Assembly: GCA_007844125.1 (NCBI GenBank)
Contig: CM017567.1
Coordinates: 10,441,928-10,505,927, forward strand
Source: Sinonovacula constricta
Taxonomy: Eukaryota; Mollusca; Bivalvia; Cardiida; Solecurtidae
Length of the DNA: 64,000 bases
Direction of reading: 5' to 3'
The notes under the pieces are model-generated. The model saw nothing but the letters and a program-made list of their open reading frames with translations, was not told the origin of the DNA and did not search any database. Within the stretch, counting starts at the first letter, position 1, and every line of letters begins with the position of its first letter. The translations under genes and the position numbers were made by a program. Shown one piece after another: positions 21,601-29,928 of this stretch.

Positions 21601-23705
21601 TTGCCATCTGGGCAGGCTGACTGGTTCCCAGGACAAACCACAGCATTCTCGGACACCTGGCAAACATAGGAAACCAGGGGTAGAGAATTGTAATATAACG
21701 TGACTGCAAATGGAAAGAACACCATGAAACCATACGAAGCAGACGTTAGAATTTAGGGGAGAAAGTATTAAGTACAGTCTTTCTCATCTCTTCTTCAGCT
21801 ATAAACTATAAGTAGCTGGAAAGTACATAGACAGGATGCAAGTCTCCAAATCATGTAGCCCATGGTTTGAATTCTGGTCACATCCCTGCTAATTTCCCCA
21901 ACCCAATCACCTCAAACAGGAAATAAACCACAAATTATTCTTTTCAACCAGGTGCATACATGGGTACATGCGAGACTGACACAAGTCATAACCAAGATAA
22001 TGTATGCATTAAGTTACATTGAGAAATGACAAATTAAAATAGTTTTTAGGAGCAAGAGATTATAATCTGTACTATTAATATATAACTGACATGAATTCAT
22101 AAATGCTGCACATGACACAATTGCAGGTTGACCTCACCAACTCCATTCCAGATAAGCACGAAACATTTATCAGTCTTAGGCAAATGGTGAAGAGGAAGAT
22201 CAGCCAGCTCTTGCTTTGAGCTGTTTGCAGCGTTGTCTCTAGAAATATGTATATGTACCTTTGCATTTTAAAGTTATTAAAGACTTATTGCAACAATTAA
22301 TATTGTTTCTTATAGAACATTGTTTCTTATAGACGATGATAAAACAAAGATGAAGATGTTTGGTTTGTTAAACCATACTAAATTTCAAGCTATCTGCTTA
22401 CAATTACATATAAAAGAAACTTAACATTTTTCAAGAAACTCTGCAGCAAGTAGTGCAGATCCTGATCAGACATCTGCCAGCCAGCAGGCTGATCCAGATC
22501 TATACCATCAATTTGAGCTTAGTTGGGAAAGTCCTTACTCTTAGCTTGCTATTTGCAATTATAAGGCTAAGGGAAATAGTTTAGTCCATATCAGCCAGGA
22601 GCGCCCTACTGGAAGCTGTCTGATCATGATCTACACTGTTTGCTTCTCAGTCACTGTTTATAAGTATATCAACCCTGACATGCAACATATGTAATATTAA
22701 AGCAAAAAATCCTGATAATTTAGCAGGTTTTTTTTAACAAAATGTAGCCAGCTTAGAGTTGAGAAGTTTTGGGTTTATTATATACCTACCTTAGCAGCCA
22801 TTTCCAGAGCAGTCCTTCTAGCAGTGTAATAATGAGGAGCATTCTTTAAACCAAACCCTTTAGGAGCATCCATTTGCTAAAGGAACAAAATATGGACATG
22901 CATTCAAAACTGACAATAATGATTTGTTGATCTTTTTGCTAAAAACAATTAAACAATTATAGTCATGATAGCAAATTTCAGCTTATTATTTGTGGAGAAA
23001 GACCCTAACCATATGTCTAGGTAGAACCCCAGGCACACCACCGATCAACAGACAGACCTGTCCACATGGAAGTTTTGACCTTTCTTGGTGTATATAAGAC
23101 TTTTGTGTACTCTTTCACTCTAGAGACAAATCTGTACTGTAAAAACTGGGATATAATTAATTAGGTTTCATGTCTTCTTCAGCATAATAATATATACCAA
23201 GTCATTATTAGGACTGTTTTAAGTTTCTGTATTACTGCCTTTAGTTTGTACAAATGGTGGTATCAAGTAAGATTCAATACTAATAACTGGTATTACTTAA
23301 GTTTTTTAAAGCACATATTTTAAAATAATAATTATTCAAAACTTCTTAACTCACCTAAAAGTTACAATAATTAGTAAACAAATTACAAGACACGGACAAG
23401 TGTTCATATTTTTTTTATTTTTTTTTTTAAAGAAAAAGTGACACTATAAGACAACACCTTTAATATACACTGGAACTCCTATACAACATTGTCCATTATA
23501 AGGCTGACTTCATTAGAACACTGTTAACCCTTGGATCCGCAAGCACAATGGAGTCCCAATGTATTTGTTACATTATAAAATGGGTGGAAAATTTACTGAT
23601 AAATGATGGGTAGCTCACCTTTCTTCGAAAAAATAATTTCTGCCCAAGGCATGTATTCACTAGGGCTAGAGTTAGCACCAACCCTAGCAGGACTTGCCGT
23701 TTCAT
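388..23705 (-). CDS. grn: Progranulin with an expanded granulin array (23 coding exons seen, 3' end outside window)
   Basis: Progranulins are secreted and lysosomal glycoproteins made of 12-cysteine granulin modules that are released by proteolysis. Joining the exons listed below gives one open frame of about 1,519 codons: signal peptide, 29-residue linker exon, granulin 1, then granulins 2-19 and the N-half of a 20th. Each module fits the family spacing (C-x5-C-x5-CC-x8-CC-x6-CC-x-D-x2-HCC-P-x4-C-x6-C). All junctions are GT-AG and all are phase 0 except the 15,398/14,978 junction (phase 1). Human progranulin has seven and a half modules, so this gene is greatly enlarged. The remaining C-terminus and the 3' UTR lie below position 388. 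Gene identity is firm. That all exons are used in one transcript is inferred from open frames and splice sites; collapse or expansion in the assembly could change the copy number. Confidence 0.93.
931..1127. mobile_element. MITE-like element in array intron, copy 1
   Basis: About 197 bp. The left end (GGTATTCATAAAGAATC) is repeated inverted at the right end (GATTCTTTATGAACACGACC), giving imperfect terminal inverted repeats of about 40 bp. CTG borders both ends (a possible 3-bp target duplication). There is no open frame, so it is non-autonomous. The superfamily is not assigned. Confidence 0.7.
1325..1546 (-). CDS. grn: GRN coding exon 22: last 222-bp array exon
   Basis: A type B consensus exon with the 'B-prime' upstream flank also seen at exon 14. 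It closes granulin 18 and opens granulin 19. Confidence 0.92.
2012..2233 (-). CDS. grn: GRN coding exon 21: array exon of mixed class
   Basis: By flanks it is a type A exon (its intron has the type A sequence), but the N-half is 'MCDDTHEC', with ITLKNV, SEGKCNRG and EML. This combination suggests gene conversion or recombination between the two exon classes. Confidence 0.92.
2522..2712. mobile_element. MITE-like element in array intron, copy 2
   Basis: The 191-bp copy starts GGGGTGGTATTCATAAAG and ends TTTATGATATGACCCC. The interior matches copy 3, in line with the 2,271-bp duplication. Confidence 0.7.
2910..3131 (-). CDS. grn: GRN coding exon 20: array exon, MCDDTHEC class
   Basis: A type B consensus exon of 74 codons with all cysteines present. 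It is the undamaged counterpart of exon 17. Confidence 0.92.
3596..3817 (-). CDS. grn: GRN coding exon 19: array exon with CPSDN and PIAH
   Basis: A type B variant that carries the same CPSDN and PIAH changes as exon 16, plus ITLKNV (Leu for Val). All cysteines are intact. Confidence 0.92.
4283..4504 (-). CDS. grn: GRN coding exon 18: array exon, RCDDTHAC class
   Basis: A type A exon with QGKCIRG. It starts the second 2,271-bp unit and reads the same as exon 15 at the protein level. Confidence 0.92.
4793..4983. mobile_element. MITE-like element in array intron, copy 3
   Basis: A 191-bp copy exactly 2,271 bp from copy 2, with the same interior. Confidence 0.7.
5181..5402 (-). CDS. grn: GRN coding exon 17: array exon with a lost cysteine
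   Basis: A type B exon in which the second Cys of the CC pair before PISH is Tyr (EWGCYPISH). This granulin therefore has 11 of 12 cysteines. Exon 20, its counterpart 2,271 bp away, keeps the Cys, so the change arose after that duplication. Confidence 0.92.
5867..6088 (-). CDS. grn: GRN coding exon 16: array exon with CPSDN and PIAH
   Basis: A type B variant with HECPSDN (Gly to Asp) and CCPIAH (Ser to Ala) at the exon end. Both changes are shared only with exon 19, its counterpart 2,271 bp away. Confidence 0.92.
6554..6775 (-). CDS. grn: GRN coding exon 15: array exon, RCDDTHAC class
   Basis: A type A exon with QGKCIRG. It lies exactly 2,271 bp from exon 18, which in turn lies 2,271 bp from exon 21. 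This defines the three-exon higher-order unit. Confidence 0.92.
7064..7256. mobile_element. MITE-like element in array intron, copy 4
   Basis: The right terminal repeat is diverged (TTTATTAATATGACCCC). The flank after it is CTA rather than CTG. Confidence 0.65.
7454..7675 (-). CDS. grn: GRN coding exon 14: array exon with HECLSGN
   Basis: A type B exon in which the conserved Pro after the second cysteine is Leu (HECLSGN). The upstream intron starts with the divergent 'B-prime' flank (cttcattttaaagacgtgc) that is shared only with exon 22. Confidence 0.92.
8142..8363 (-). CDS. grn: GRN coding exon 13: array exon, EML variant
   Basis: A type A exon with EMLDWFEKQPAIT and an RCDDTHAC N-half. 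The upstream intron (8,364-8,868) is about 170 bp shorter than other transposon-bearing introns. Confidence 0.92.
8475..8671. mobile_element. MITE-like element in array intron, copy 5
   Basis: A 197-bp copy in the shortened intron. It is matched by copy 6 at a distance of 1,413 bp. Confidence 0.7.
8869..9090 (-). CDS. grn: GRN coding exon 12: array exon, MCDDTHEC class
   Basis: A type B 74-codon exon in the second 1,413-bp duplicate. It has the consensus sequence for the class, with no cysteine change. Confidence 0.92.
9555..9776 (-). CDS. grn: GRN coding exon 11: array exon with Q-S-A-I-T linker
   Basis: A type A exon with EMLDWFEK (M for L) and a Pro to Ser change in the linker (QSAIT for QPAIT). 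It is a near twin of exon 13, 1,413 bp away; both are preceded by the same shortened intron. Confidence 0.92.
9888..10084. mobile_element. MITE-like element in array intron, copy 6
   Basis: A 197-bp copy, twin of copy 5. The left flank carries the same intron deletion. Confidence 0.7.
10283..10504 (-). CDS. grn: GRN coding exon 10: array exon, MCDDTHEC class
   Basis: A type B exon of 74 codons with QGKCNRG and ELL. It belongs to the 1,413/1,414-bp duplication: exon 12 lies 1,414 bp away with the same flanks. Confidence 0.92.
10970..11191 (-). CDS. grn: GRN coding exon 9: array exon, RCDDTHAC class
   Basis: A type A exon of 74 codons with the SEGKCIRG variant shared with exon 23, and an RCDDTHAC N-half. 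All cysteines are intact. Confidence 0.92.
11480..11676. mobile_element. MITE-like element in array intron, copy 7
   Basis: A 197-bp copy with a clean left end (ctg|GGGTGGTATTCATAAAG) and right end ACGACCCCtg. Confidence 0.7.
11873..12094 (-). CDS. grn: GRN coding exon 8: array exon, MCDDTHEC class
   Basis: A 74-codon phase 0/0 exon with DHVHCC, QGKCNRG, ELLDWFEKQPAITVKNV and the type B 'MCDDTHEC' N-half. All cysteines are intact. The splice sites match the rest of the array (ctcag| and CAT|gtaaga). Confidence 0.92.
12560..12781 (-). CDS. grn: GRN coding exon 7: array exon, RCDDTHAC class
   Basis: A 74-codon phase 0/0 exon. DHLHCC links it to the neighbouring exon 6, while the N-half is the 'RCDDTHAC' class that marks type A exons. 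All 12 cysteines are present. Confidence 0.92.
13071..13267. mobile_element. MITE-like element in array intron, copy 8
   Basis: A 197-bp copy nearest the array's upstream border, with well-matched terminal repeats. It is a plausible descendant of the original insertion before array expansion. Confidence 0.7.
13467..13688 (-). CDS. grn: GRN coding exon 6: first array exon (C-half granulin 2 / N-half granulin 3)
   Basis: First of the 222-bp, 74-codon symmetric exons (AVCCSDHLHCC to CCPISH|gtaaga). It has DHLHCC rather than DHVHCC, and QGKCIRG. The N-half is the 'MCDDTHEC' class. Its upstream flank is not homologous to the array introns, so this marks the array boundary. Confidence 0.92.
13689..14880 (-). 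other. GRN intron between coding exons 5 and 6
   Basis: AT-rich intron with no coding sequence. The only structure noted is a 12-bp perfect inverted repeat, CATACAACTTAG and CTAAGTTGTATG, with a 6-bp loop at 14,118-14,147. Confidence 0.6.
14881..14978 (-). CDS. grn: GRN coding exon 5: N-half of granulin 2
   Basis: Starts in phase 1 after a pyrimidine-poor acceptor (cgtgcaag|AGGCTG) so that the junction reads Q-E-A-V-V-C. It gives CPDGQSQCPSGNTCC and QYGCCPIDH, and ends CAT|gtaagt. In the array, the equivalent of exons 4 and 5 has been fused into a single exon, because there the linker and next N-half are not interrupted. Confidence 0.88.
15398..15554 (-). CDS. grn: GRN coding exon 4: C-half of granulin 1 plus linker
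   Basis: Reads ASCCQDGRHCCPMGMKC, the second six cysteines of granulin 1, then a long linker (RDEIFMSWIQFENPSE and onward) to VEVKQ. It is 157 bp long and ends AAG|gtgagg in phase 1, unlike every other junction of the gene. The linker is related to the DWFEK linker of the array exons (MSWIQFE). Confidence 0.9.
15880..16045. repeat. Dispersed repeat family R1, copy 1
   Basis: Contains GAAGACCCCAGATTATG, GGGTAGAACCACCAG and then CAGACCTAC-like text. Similar segments recur at 22,975-23,090 and 53,600-53,690, so it is an interspersed family, but its ends are not defined. Confidence 0.45.
17225..17890. mobile_element. Bivalve-type interspersed element with about four ~140-bp internal repeats
   Basis: After an A-run at 17,226 comes GGGCCATCATGGCCC. 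Four diverged units then share 'TTGGTGAAGANTGGACCA ... GTGTTC ... CAGACAAACATTCTGACC' landmarks near 17,356, 17,494, 17,637 and 17,769. The right end is GGTATCACAAAAGCTCCCC followed by GAGCATG and GTGCTCAGGTGAGCTA. I associate this terminal sequence with a very common bivalve repeat. The architecture resembles non-autonomous elements with tandem cores (pearl/Helitron-like), but that assignment is inference. Confidence 0.5.
20065..20250 (-). mobile_element. tRNA-derived SINE candidate
   Basis: On the minus strand there is an A-box-like stretch (GTGGTAGAGCATCGGCTTG, 20,247-20,229). A second one follows (GGGCTAAGGGGATAGCAATA, near 20,158). A good B box (GGTTCAATCCC) sits at 20,101-20,091. Two tRNA-like heads in tandem suggest a dimeric or degraded SINE. 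There is no clean cloverleaf, so it is not called a tRNA gene. Confidence 0.45.
21072..21350 (+). pseudogene. Crypton/DUF3504-type recombinase N-terminal fragment, frameshifted
   Basis: From 21,111 one frame reads SSDDLEALKENIETKQTKKV, then a second stretch with SAFREYLLHKQ and DFEK. A neighbouring frame then continues AAELDNHLGCLATGLHNLP until a stop near 21,352. The order 'TKK-T---A---F--YL----, DFE, AAELD--L' resembles the region before the tyrosine-recombinase-like domain in Crypton-derived genes (KIAA1958/ZMYM/QRICH1 group). A frameshift near 21,241 and the lack of any catalytic domain mark it as a relic. It is antisense to GRN, inside its intron. Confidence 0.4.
21549..21656 (-). CDS. 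grn: GRN coding exon 3: N-half of granulin 1
   Basis: Thirty-six codons, phase 0/0, flanked by tttgccag| and CAG|gtagga. It contains VVCPGNQSACPDGNTCC followed by GCCPLPQ, the first six cysteines of a granulin. The first loop is x6 rather than x5. The split after CCPLPQ is the same intron position used throughout the array (CCPISH|A). Confidence 0.92.
22435..22690. repeat. Dispersed repeat family R2 (TGATCAGG/GATCTACACT type)
   Basis: Contains CAGATCCTGATCAGACAT, CAGCAGGCTGATCCAGATC and CTGATCATGATCTACACTG. Shorter relatives sit near 18,480-18,530, 21,440-21,520, 49,600-49,720, 60,590-60,660, 61,300-61,440 and 63,815-63,930. It is an interspersed family in this genome, of unknown class, and it lies in a GRN intron here. 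Confidence 0.55.
22790..22876 (-). CDS. grn: GRN coding exon 2: pro-linker
   Basis: A phase 0/0 exon of 29 codons (QMDAPKGFGLKNAPHYY to ALEMAAK) between tttag| and |gtaggt. It has no cysteines and forms the linker between signal peptide and first granulin. It is supported by open frame and good splice sites on both sides. No family domain is recognisable in it. Confidence 0.75.
22975..23090. repeat. Dispersed repeat family R1, copy 2
   Basis: GTGGAGAAAGACCC, ATGTCTAGGTAGAACCCC and GACAGACCTGTCCAC match the order of landmarks of copy 1 with clear divergence. Confidence 0.4.
23619..23705 (-). CDS. grn: GRN coding exon 1: signal peptide with start codon
   Basis: The 29 codons begin with ATG directly after a splice acceptor (tttacag|ATG) and end at AAG|gtgagc. 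They read M-K-R-Q, then a hydrophobic core (VLLGLVLTLALV), then a likely signal peptidase site around NTCLG-QK. The ATG being the first three bases of the exon means that the 5' UTR must lie in an upstream exon. The first 13 or so coding bases and the acceptor match the unit of the adjoining 37-bp minisatellite. Confidence 0.85.
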
Positions 23706-25345
23706 CTGTAAACATATGTTCAAACAATAATTGCAGTTTCATCTATAAATGAATGCTAAAACGATAACTGCCATTTTCTCTGTAAACAAACATTTAAACA
23801 ATAACTGCGATTTCATCTGTAAACAAAAATTGATGTTTTATCTACATTAATTTTAAAAAATTATTGCCATTTCATTTGTAAACAAACACTTAAACAATAA
23901 TTGACGTATTATCTACAAACATTAATTTTAAAGAATTATTGCCATTTCATCTGTTAACAAACACTTAAACAATAATTGCCATTTTGCTTATAAACAAATA
24001 TTTAAACAATAATTGATGTTTCATCTGTAAACATACATTTAAACAATAACTGCCATTTTATCTGTAAACAAACATTTAAACAATAACTGCCATTTTATCT
24101 GTAAACAAACATTTAAACAATAACTGCTATTTCATCTGTAAACATACAATTAAACAATAACTGCCATTTTATCTGTAAACAAACATTTAAACAATAACTG
24201 CCATTTCATCTGTAAACAAACATTTAAACAATAACTGCCATTTCATCTGTAAACAAACATTTAAACAATAACTGCCATTTCATCTGTAAACAAACAGTTG
24301 AACAATAACTGCCATTTTATCTGTAAACAAACATTTAAACAATAACTGCAATTTCATCTTTTAACAAACATTTAAACAATAACTGCCATTTCATCTGTAA
24401 ACAAACATTTAAACAATAACTGCCATTTCATCTGTAAACAAACATTTAAACAATAACTGCCATTTCATCTGTTAACATACATTTAAACAATAATTGATGT
24501 TTCATCTGTAAACAAACGTTTAAACAATAACTGCCATTTCATCTTTAAACCAACATTTAAACAATAACTGCCATTTCATCTGTAAACAAACAGTTGAACA
24601 ATAACTGCCATTTTATCTGTAAACAAACACTTAAACAATAACTGCCATTTCATTTGTAAACAAACACTTAAACAATAATTGATGTTTTATCTACAGACAA
24701 ACATTAATTTTTAAGAATTATTGCCATTTCATCTGCTAACAAACACTTAAACAATAATTGCCATTTTATCTGTAAACAAACATTTAAACAATAACTGCCA
24801 TTTCATCTGTAAACAAACATTTAAACAATAACTGCCATTTCATCTGTAAACAAATATTTAAACAATAACTGCCATTTTATCTGTAAACAAACATTTAAAC
24901 AATAACTGCTATTTCATCTGTAAACAAAAATTGATGTTTCATGTGTAAACAAACATTTAAACAATAACTGCCATTTTATCTGTAAACAAACATTTAAACA
25001 ATAACTGCTATTTCATCTGTAAACAAACATTTAAACAATAACTGCTATTTCATCTGTAAACAAACATTTAAACAATAACTGCTATTTCATCTGTAAACAA
25101 ACATTTAAACAATAACTGCCATTTCATCTGTAAACATACATTTAAACAATAATTGATGTTTCATCTGTAAACAAACATTTAAACAATAACTGCCATTTCA
25201 TGTGTAAACAAACATTTAAACAATAACTGCTATTTCATCTGTTAACATACATTTAAACAATAATTGATGTTTCATCTGTAAACAAACATTTAAACAATAA
25301 CTGCTATTTCATCTGTAAACATACAATTAAGCATTAATTGCTAGA
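23700..25345. repeat. 37-bp minisatellite (about 44 units) touching the GRN start codon
   Basis: Regular 37-bp units run from the start-codon exon outward. In the minus orientation each unit contains GTTTACAGATGAAATGGCA. The true exon boundary reads GTTTACAG|ATGAAACGGCA, so 18 of 19 bases match. The unit is therefore a duplicated splice acceptor plus initiation codon. Some units (for example near 23,830, 23,910 and 24,680) are diverged and carry TTGATGTTTTATCTAC variants. The array lies at the 3' end of the presumed first GRN intron. Confidence 0.9.
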
Positions 25346-26385
25346 CATGTTTAGACAACAGTTGTCATTTTTTATCATAAAAGTTTAGACCCTTTTTTTA
25401 AAAAAAAAGTAAACTTTTGCAACATAATTTAATAATCATAACTTGCATAAAATATTACGATACATAACATGATACACTGTTACAAAATGTCTTGTGATAC
25501 CCATCCCCAATCAGGTAGGGTACTATTATTTGCCTCATGAAGCTCCCCACATTTTATGCAGCATTTTCCTATGATAACATATGATAATAAAGGAACATTC
25601 TGATTTGTTAGGGGCCTCAACACTGTGACAATTGGGAATCTGACACTGTGCAAGCTTACTTGGCTATTAAACAAATCTATGTAATCTGGAAGAGAGAAAA
25701 AAGCCCAAATTTTGTATATTTCCACTGATCACTGATTGGTATACTTATTGACAGCAGTGTGTGTTAAATACAATACAGAATGATAAATGTGGCCTTCAAT
25801 GATTGTGATAGGCATTTTATTTTGTTTGATTCTTTAAATAAAGGTCTATTTTTAGGTAGGATCTCAACATGTCTTAATACGTTTTGTTTCTTTGGTATAT
25901 TGAATAAAAAAGATTAACAGAAGAGACTGTGCCTAATAATTTGTAATTTCTTTCTCCGATATAAATTATTTGACCTTTTATGATGCTGTTTTTAAAAAAA
26001 AAATACAAAAAAACCCCAATAAGTTTGGGGACTATTATGTGGTACACAAGTGAACGTAATAAGCTCCCTCCATGATATGATACCTAAGGTCAGTTTATGT
26101 GTTACTTCAATATTTATACAGAATACATTTGGGAAAAGGGAATACTTAAAATTGTTTAGTGTTTACTGTTTGGTGTGCAACTCTGCTGACTAACAAAATA
26201 CAAAATATTAATGTTTATATGTCAGCAAGTTGAACAGTAATACATTACCTATTTTTGTGAAACAGAAACATCCATATAAATATAATAAATGTAACAAACA
26301 TGCATTGTACCATAGCTGTGTATTGCAGTTTTTGGTTTATTGCAATGAATTGTTACAGCTCAAATGTAATGGGTGAATTTTCAGT

Positions 26386-27190
26386 GTACAGTAAAATGCC
26401 ACCTAACGACCATGCCATTAGTAACCACATCTTTATTAAGGCCTATTTCTGTAAGTACAAACTATTGGACTTCTTTATTCAATGAGAAACCTGCCCACAA
26501 TTGCGGGCACGCCAATAATCCAGCATAACGAACAGTTCTACTGGAACATATTGTGTATATCTTATGTAAACACAGACCTCAGTTGCGACCATCTTGACCA
26601 GAACAACAAGTCACCCATGGTGTGATTTGCATCCGATTTTTGGCAAAATAATGACCTCCATTGAGTTTTCAATGTACAGTCTAGGACACCTGGTCACATG
26701 AGGTCATGACCTTTGTCAATTAGGTGCTTATTAGGTGCAGCCGTTAGTGTGATAATTACACCAAATTATGAATTTAAAGGTTGTTTATCTAGAACATAAA
26801 TGTGCATGTCATTAGAAAGTCAAAGATGTTCAGTTCTTCAGCCATTGTTTTGATTAGTTCTATTTTTATTGAGTCAAAATGATTATGCATAGGACAAATT
26901 GCAAAACAAATGCACATCACCAGGCCCATTCTTGCTTCTGCATTCTTATAATTTTCACTGAGGCAAATATTTATATGAGGTAAAAGATTTTCATTACATA
27001 AATTACATAGTATAGTTTTGTTAAAACATTTTGAAAGGAATTGTGTGTGTTTTATGTTTTACGCCTCTTTTCAATGGTCAGAGACACTTTGATACATAAA
27101 CAAGAGCGGTTTCACGGGCTCGTCCAAAGTCACTATTACAACACTTTGAGTCAGAACTTAAGGTGGTCTTAATAGAGGGATTGTACTGTC
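26386..27190. mobile_element. Degenerate pogo/Tigger-like MITE remnants
   Basis: The left end GTACAGTAAAATGCCACC and the inverted right end (minus GACAGTACAATCCCTC, then AAGACCACC) resemble the CAGTAAAACC-type ends of pogo/Tigger elements. A second inverted end (minus CCAGTAGAACTGTTCGTTAT) at about 26,545 suggests one short element near 26,386-26,545 plus a further remnant. The repeats are too diverged to fix the boundaries. Confidence 0.3.
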
Positions 27191-27859
27191 CTCAGGTTAT
27201 ATATTATCAAAATAGTAAGAATATTGCATTCACAGAAAAGGATTAACATGCTGATGCCAGTGTTTGTTAGGAGTACCTTGATGGTTGTTACTTACAAAGC
27301 TTTTCATTAACACTTAGTTTGATTTGAATAAATGTTTTGTGTTTATGTTTATTAGGGCTATCATGATACGCTTGCAGTGTATCACAATATACTGCGATAC
27401 GAATTGAGCTAATTGCAATATGTACCACAATATATTGTCGTATTTGATTAAACTACTATAAGGAGATATATTACTCAATTTAATGAGCAGAATGAACAAC
27501 AAATGTCTTAATAAAAAAAAAGAAAGTTTTTTAAGAGGTTAACATAGGAATAAGGAAGTAACAAGATTAGAAGTTTGCAAAGCACAAACAACCAAACCAC
27601 AAATCAACTGCAAAATTCATGACTGTGTAATAACACATTTCTGGCGTATTAGAGAGATGACTATTCAAAGTGTATTTAGATTGATTGTACCGCCACTGTA
27701 TGTTATAAGCACATTAAAATGTCGACAAAATGCGTCACCTTTAAGAATTTTCCCTGATGATCCCTCTTCATTCCACAGGAGGAGCCCACACATCGCCGTT
27801 GCCATTAAATTGGGCAATATTTCAAAAGTCAATCAGCTCGGCCGTATTGTTTACAACTG

Positions 27860-28560
27860 TATTCTTGTATTTTGGGTTTTACGGAACACCGACACTTTAC
27901 AGGTCATAAGGCGCCGAATACCAAAATGTTTAGCGCGAATAGAGAATAATCAGGTTAAAACTAAACTATGTGAGTAAAATATAGAAAAATACAAAAATCT
28001 ATCAGGTTAAAATAATGTGAACTATAATTAAAAATAGGTTAATATATTAAACATTTAAAAATGTATAACGATTGCTAAATAAACAGTTTAAAAATTTATA
28101 ACTTATTAAGAATACTAATCTCATTCAAGAAGCAAACAAGTTTAGAATCCGACACTGTCTTAAACAGTTCATACACGTTATTAACATTAAAATACTTGGA
28201 CCGAATATGGTGTGTGTTGATACAATGTAATAAAATATGATTAACTGTCAGTGGTTTCTGGCAAGGAACACATACAGGCTGAACTTCTCTTTTTAAAAGA
28301 TATGAATGAGTTAGTCTAGTATGTCCAATGCGACAGCGGGTAAGAGCCACATCCTCCTGTCTATTTTCTCTACGAAAAGAAACATTGGTACCGGTGTTAG
28401 GTTTAATTGCGTGTAATTTGTTATAAATAGTATTGTTCCAACTTGTTTGCCATTTGGTTAAAACATGTTGGTTAATAAGTGATTTAAAATCAGTGTGTGG
28501 GATGCAAAGATTTGTCTCAGTGAGGGATTGTTTACAATTTGCAACGGTCGTGTTTGATTA
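27860..28560 (-). mobile_element. 5'-truncated non-LTR retrotransposon (Jockey-like) tail
   Basis: The minus strand is open from about 28,560 to a stop at 28,096-28,098. It reads HVLTKWQTSWNNTIYNKLHA, later DVALTRCRIGHTRLTHSYLL, then CVPCQKPLTVNHILLHC. The RxRxGHTxLTH and CxxCxxxLTVxHILLxC motifs are the C-terminal RNase H/zinc-knuckle signature of Jockey-group LINE reverse transcriptase ORFs. A 3' UTR-like stretch with GGCGCC and CCGTAAAACCCAAAATAC follows to about 27,860. The reverse transcriptase domain is missing. Confidence 0.7.
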
Positions 28561-29879
28561 ACTTGACAAACAATAGGCAATTATTATGTTTTAAAGTATT
28601 CTGCAACAAATTATCTAATAACAATTTGCTAATTGTAGTAAATTTTATGTCCATAAAAGTAATGTTTCTATGCAAAATTTGTTTTCTTACATATTGAAAT
28701 TAAATGATCAAATTCAAAGTTGATACCTACTAAAAACAGTATTGTAAGGAACATCTGAATTGCTAATCAATGCATTTTCCTGGCTGTTTAGAATGAATTT
28801 CACTGACATGCATTATACCAGTACTGTTTTACAGAGTAATTGGCTTAAGGTACCTAATGCTTATCATGTTGAATTCTGTTTATAACCAACACATTTTTGC
28901 ATTAAATGCATCATTTATAACATATACTTATTTTAGCTGTTTAAGGTATATCTATTTCCAAAGACTGAAATGAATAGTAATCTGTAAAAAAACAACAACA
29001 GTTTTATTTAAATAGCACACTGTAATGCGTCTACCAACCAACATGGCAGGTCTATCTAACACTATTGATGGAACATTCAGAAGTGATAAAAATAATATTT
29101 TATTTGACATTGTAAAGAAATGACTGGGGCAAAAAGCAAACACCTAATATTTTTGTTCTGCATGTTGAAAAATGGAAACAAAGTTAATATATAAGAGTGG
29201 AAGAAATGAAGAACTGCCAAAGAGAACACAATACTGGGGAAAAAAAGTTGAACAATTGATGATAATGAGCCAGTCAGCGCTTGATTAAGCTTGATTGCTT
29301 TGTGGTGTAAATGGGGGTGTGTCATCCAGGGTAGTCAAATCTGGGTCAAACAATACAAGAAGTCTGACTCTCTTAAGAGACTCCCAAATATACACATCCA
29401 GTATGCAACTGTAATACAACTTTAAACATATAATACCTTAATAAAAAACCCCAATGAACATGATATATATGTATATAAATATACATAAAAGCCGAAAATA
29501 TGGGATAAATATCTAAAAAAGTAATATACTAATTTTTTTGACATTTTATTAGATTTTATGGTTATCTATTAATGTCTGGAAGACTTAAGTAGATCCTTTT
29601 GTCGTATTAGCCTGTTTTTAAACACCGTTGTTAAAACTAGAGATTCTAGTAGATTAAAATGTGTACATAAACTGTGCTTCCCACATGGTCCACTGGTAGC
29701 TTTGAACAAACAATTGGAATGACACTCTAGACTAGTCTTAGAGACGTCAGTCAATGCTATTTACTAATGTCATTTGAAAACGTTGCGCGCAAGGTCAAGA
29801 ATTATGAACATTTACATCTAGGCAATAAGAATAAATACTTATGAATAACACAGAAATAATTAAAAGAAAAACATTTTAC

Positions 29880-29928
29880 CTTTGCTTTCGTGTTGTTAGT
29901 TGAAACTAGTCTGACGCTAACACCGGCC
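29880..29928 (-). other. Candidate GRN 5' UTR exon
   Basis: Coding exon 1 opens at an acceptor with ATG, so a non-coding exon is required upstream. On the minus strand GAAAGCAAAG|gtaaaatg at 29,880/29,879 is a reasonable donor, just downstream of a cluster of E-boxes. The 5' limit is arbitrary. It would give a first intron of about 6.2 kb. Confidence 0.35.

Larger units (their letters stand above)
25346..29879 (-). other. Rest of presumed GRN intron 1
   Basis: AT-rich sequence with no exon I can support. It holds a degenerate inverted-repeat transposon near 26.4-27.2 kb and a truncated LINE at 27.86-28.56 kb. The short open frames here lack codon or domain support. Confidence 0.45.

Noticed and set aside
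23700..25345. CRISPR-like regular array
   Set aside because: Direct head-to-tail units without unique spacers, in an intron-bearing animal genome. The same applies to the arrays at 46.3, 52.3 and 53.9 kb.
27657..27977. Plus-strand ORF of 106 residues
   Set aside because: Antisense to the 3' UTR of the truncated LINE, with no domain.
28952..29325. Minus-strand ORFs of 63 and 82 residues upstream of GRN coding exon 1
   Set aside because: AT-rich chance frames with no domain, no signal peptide logic and no splice link to GRN.
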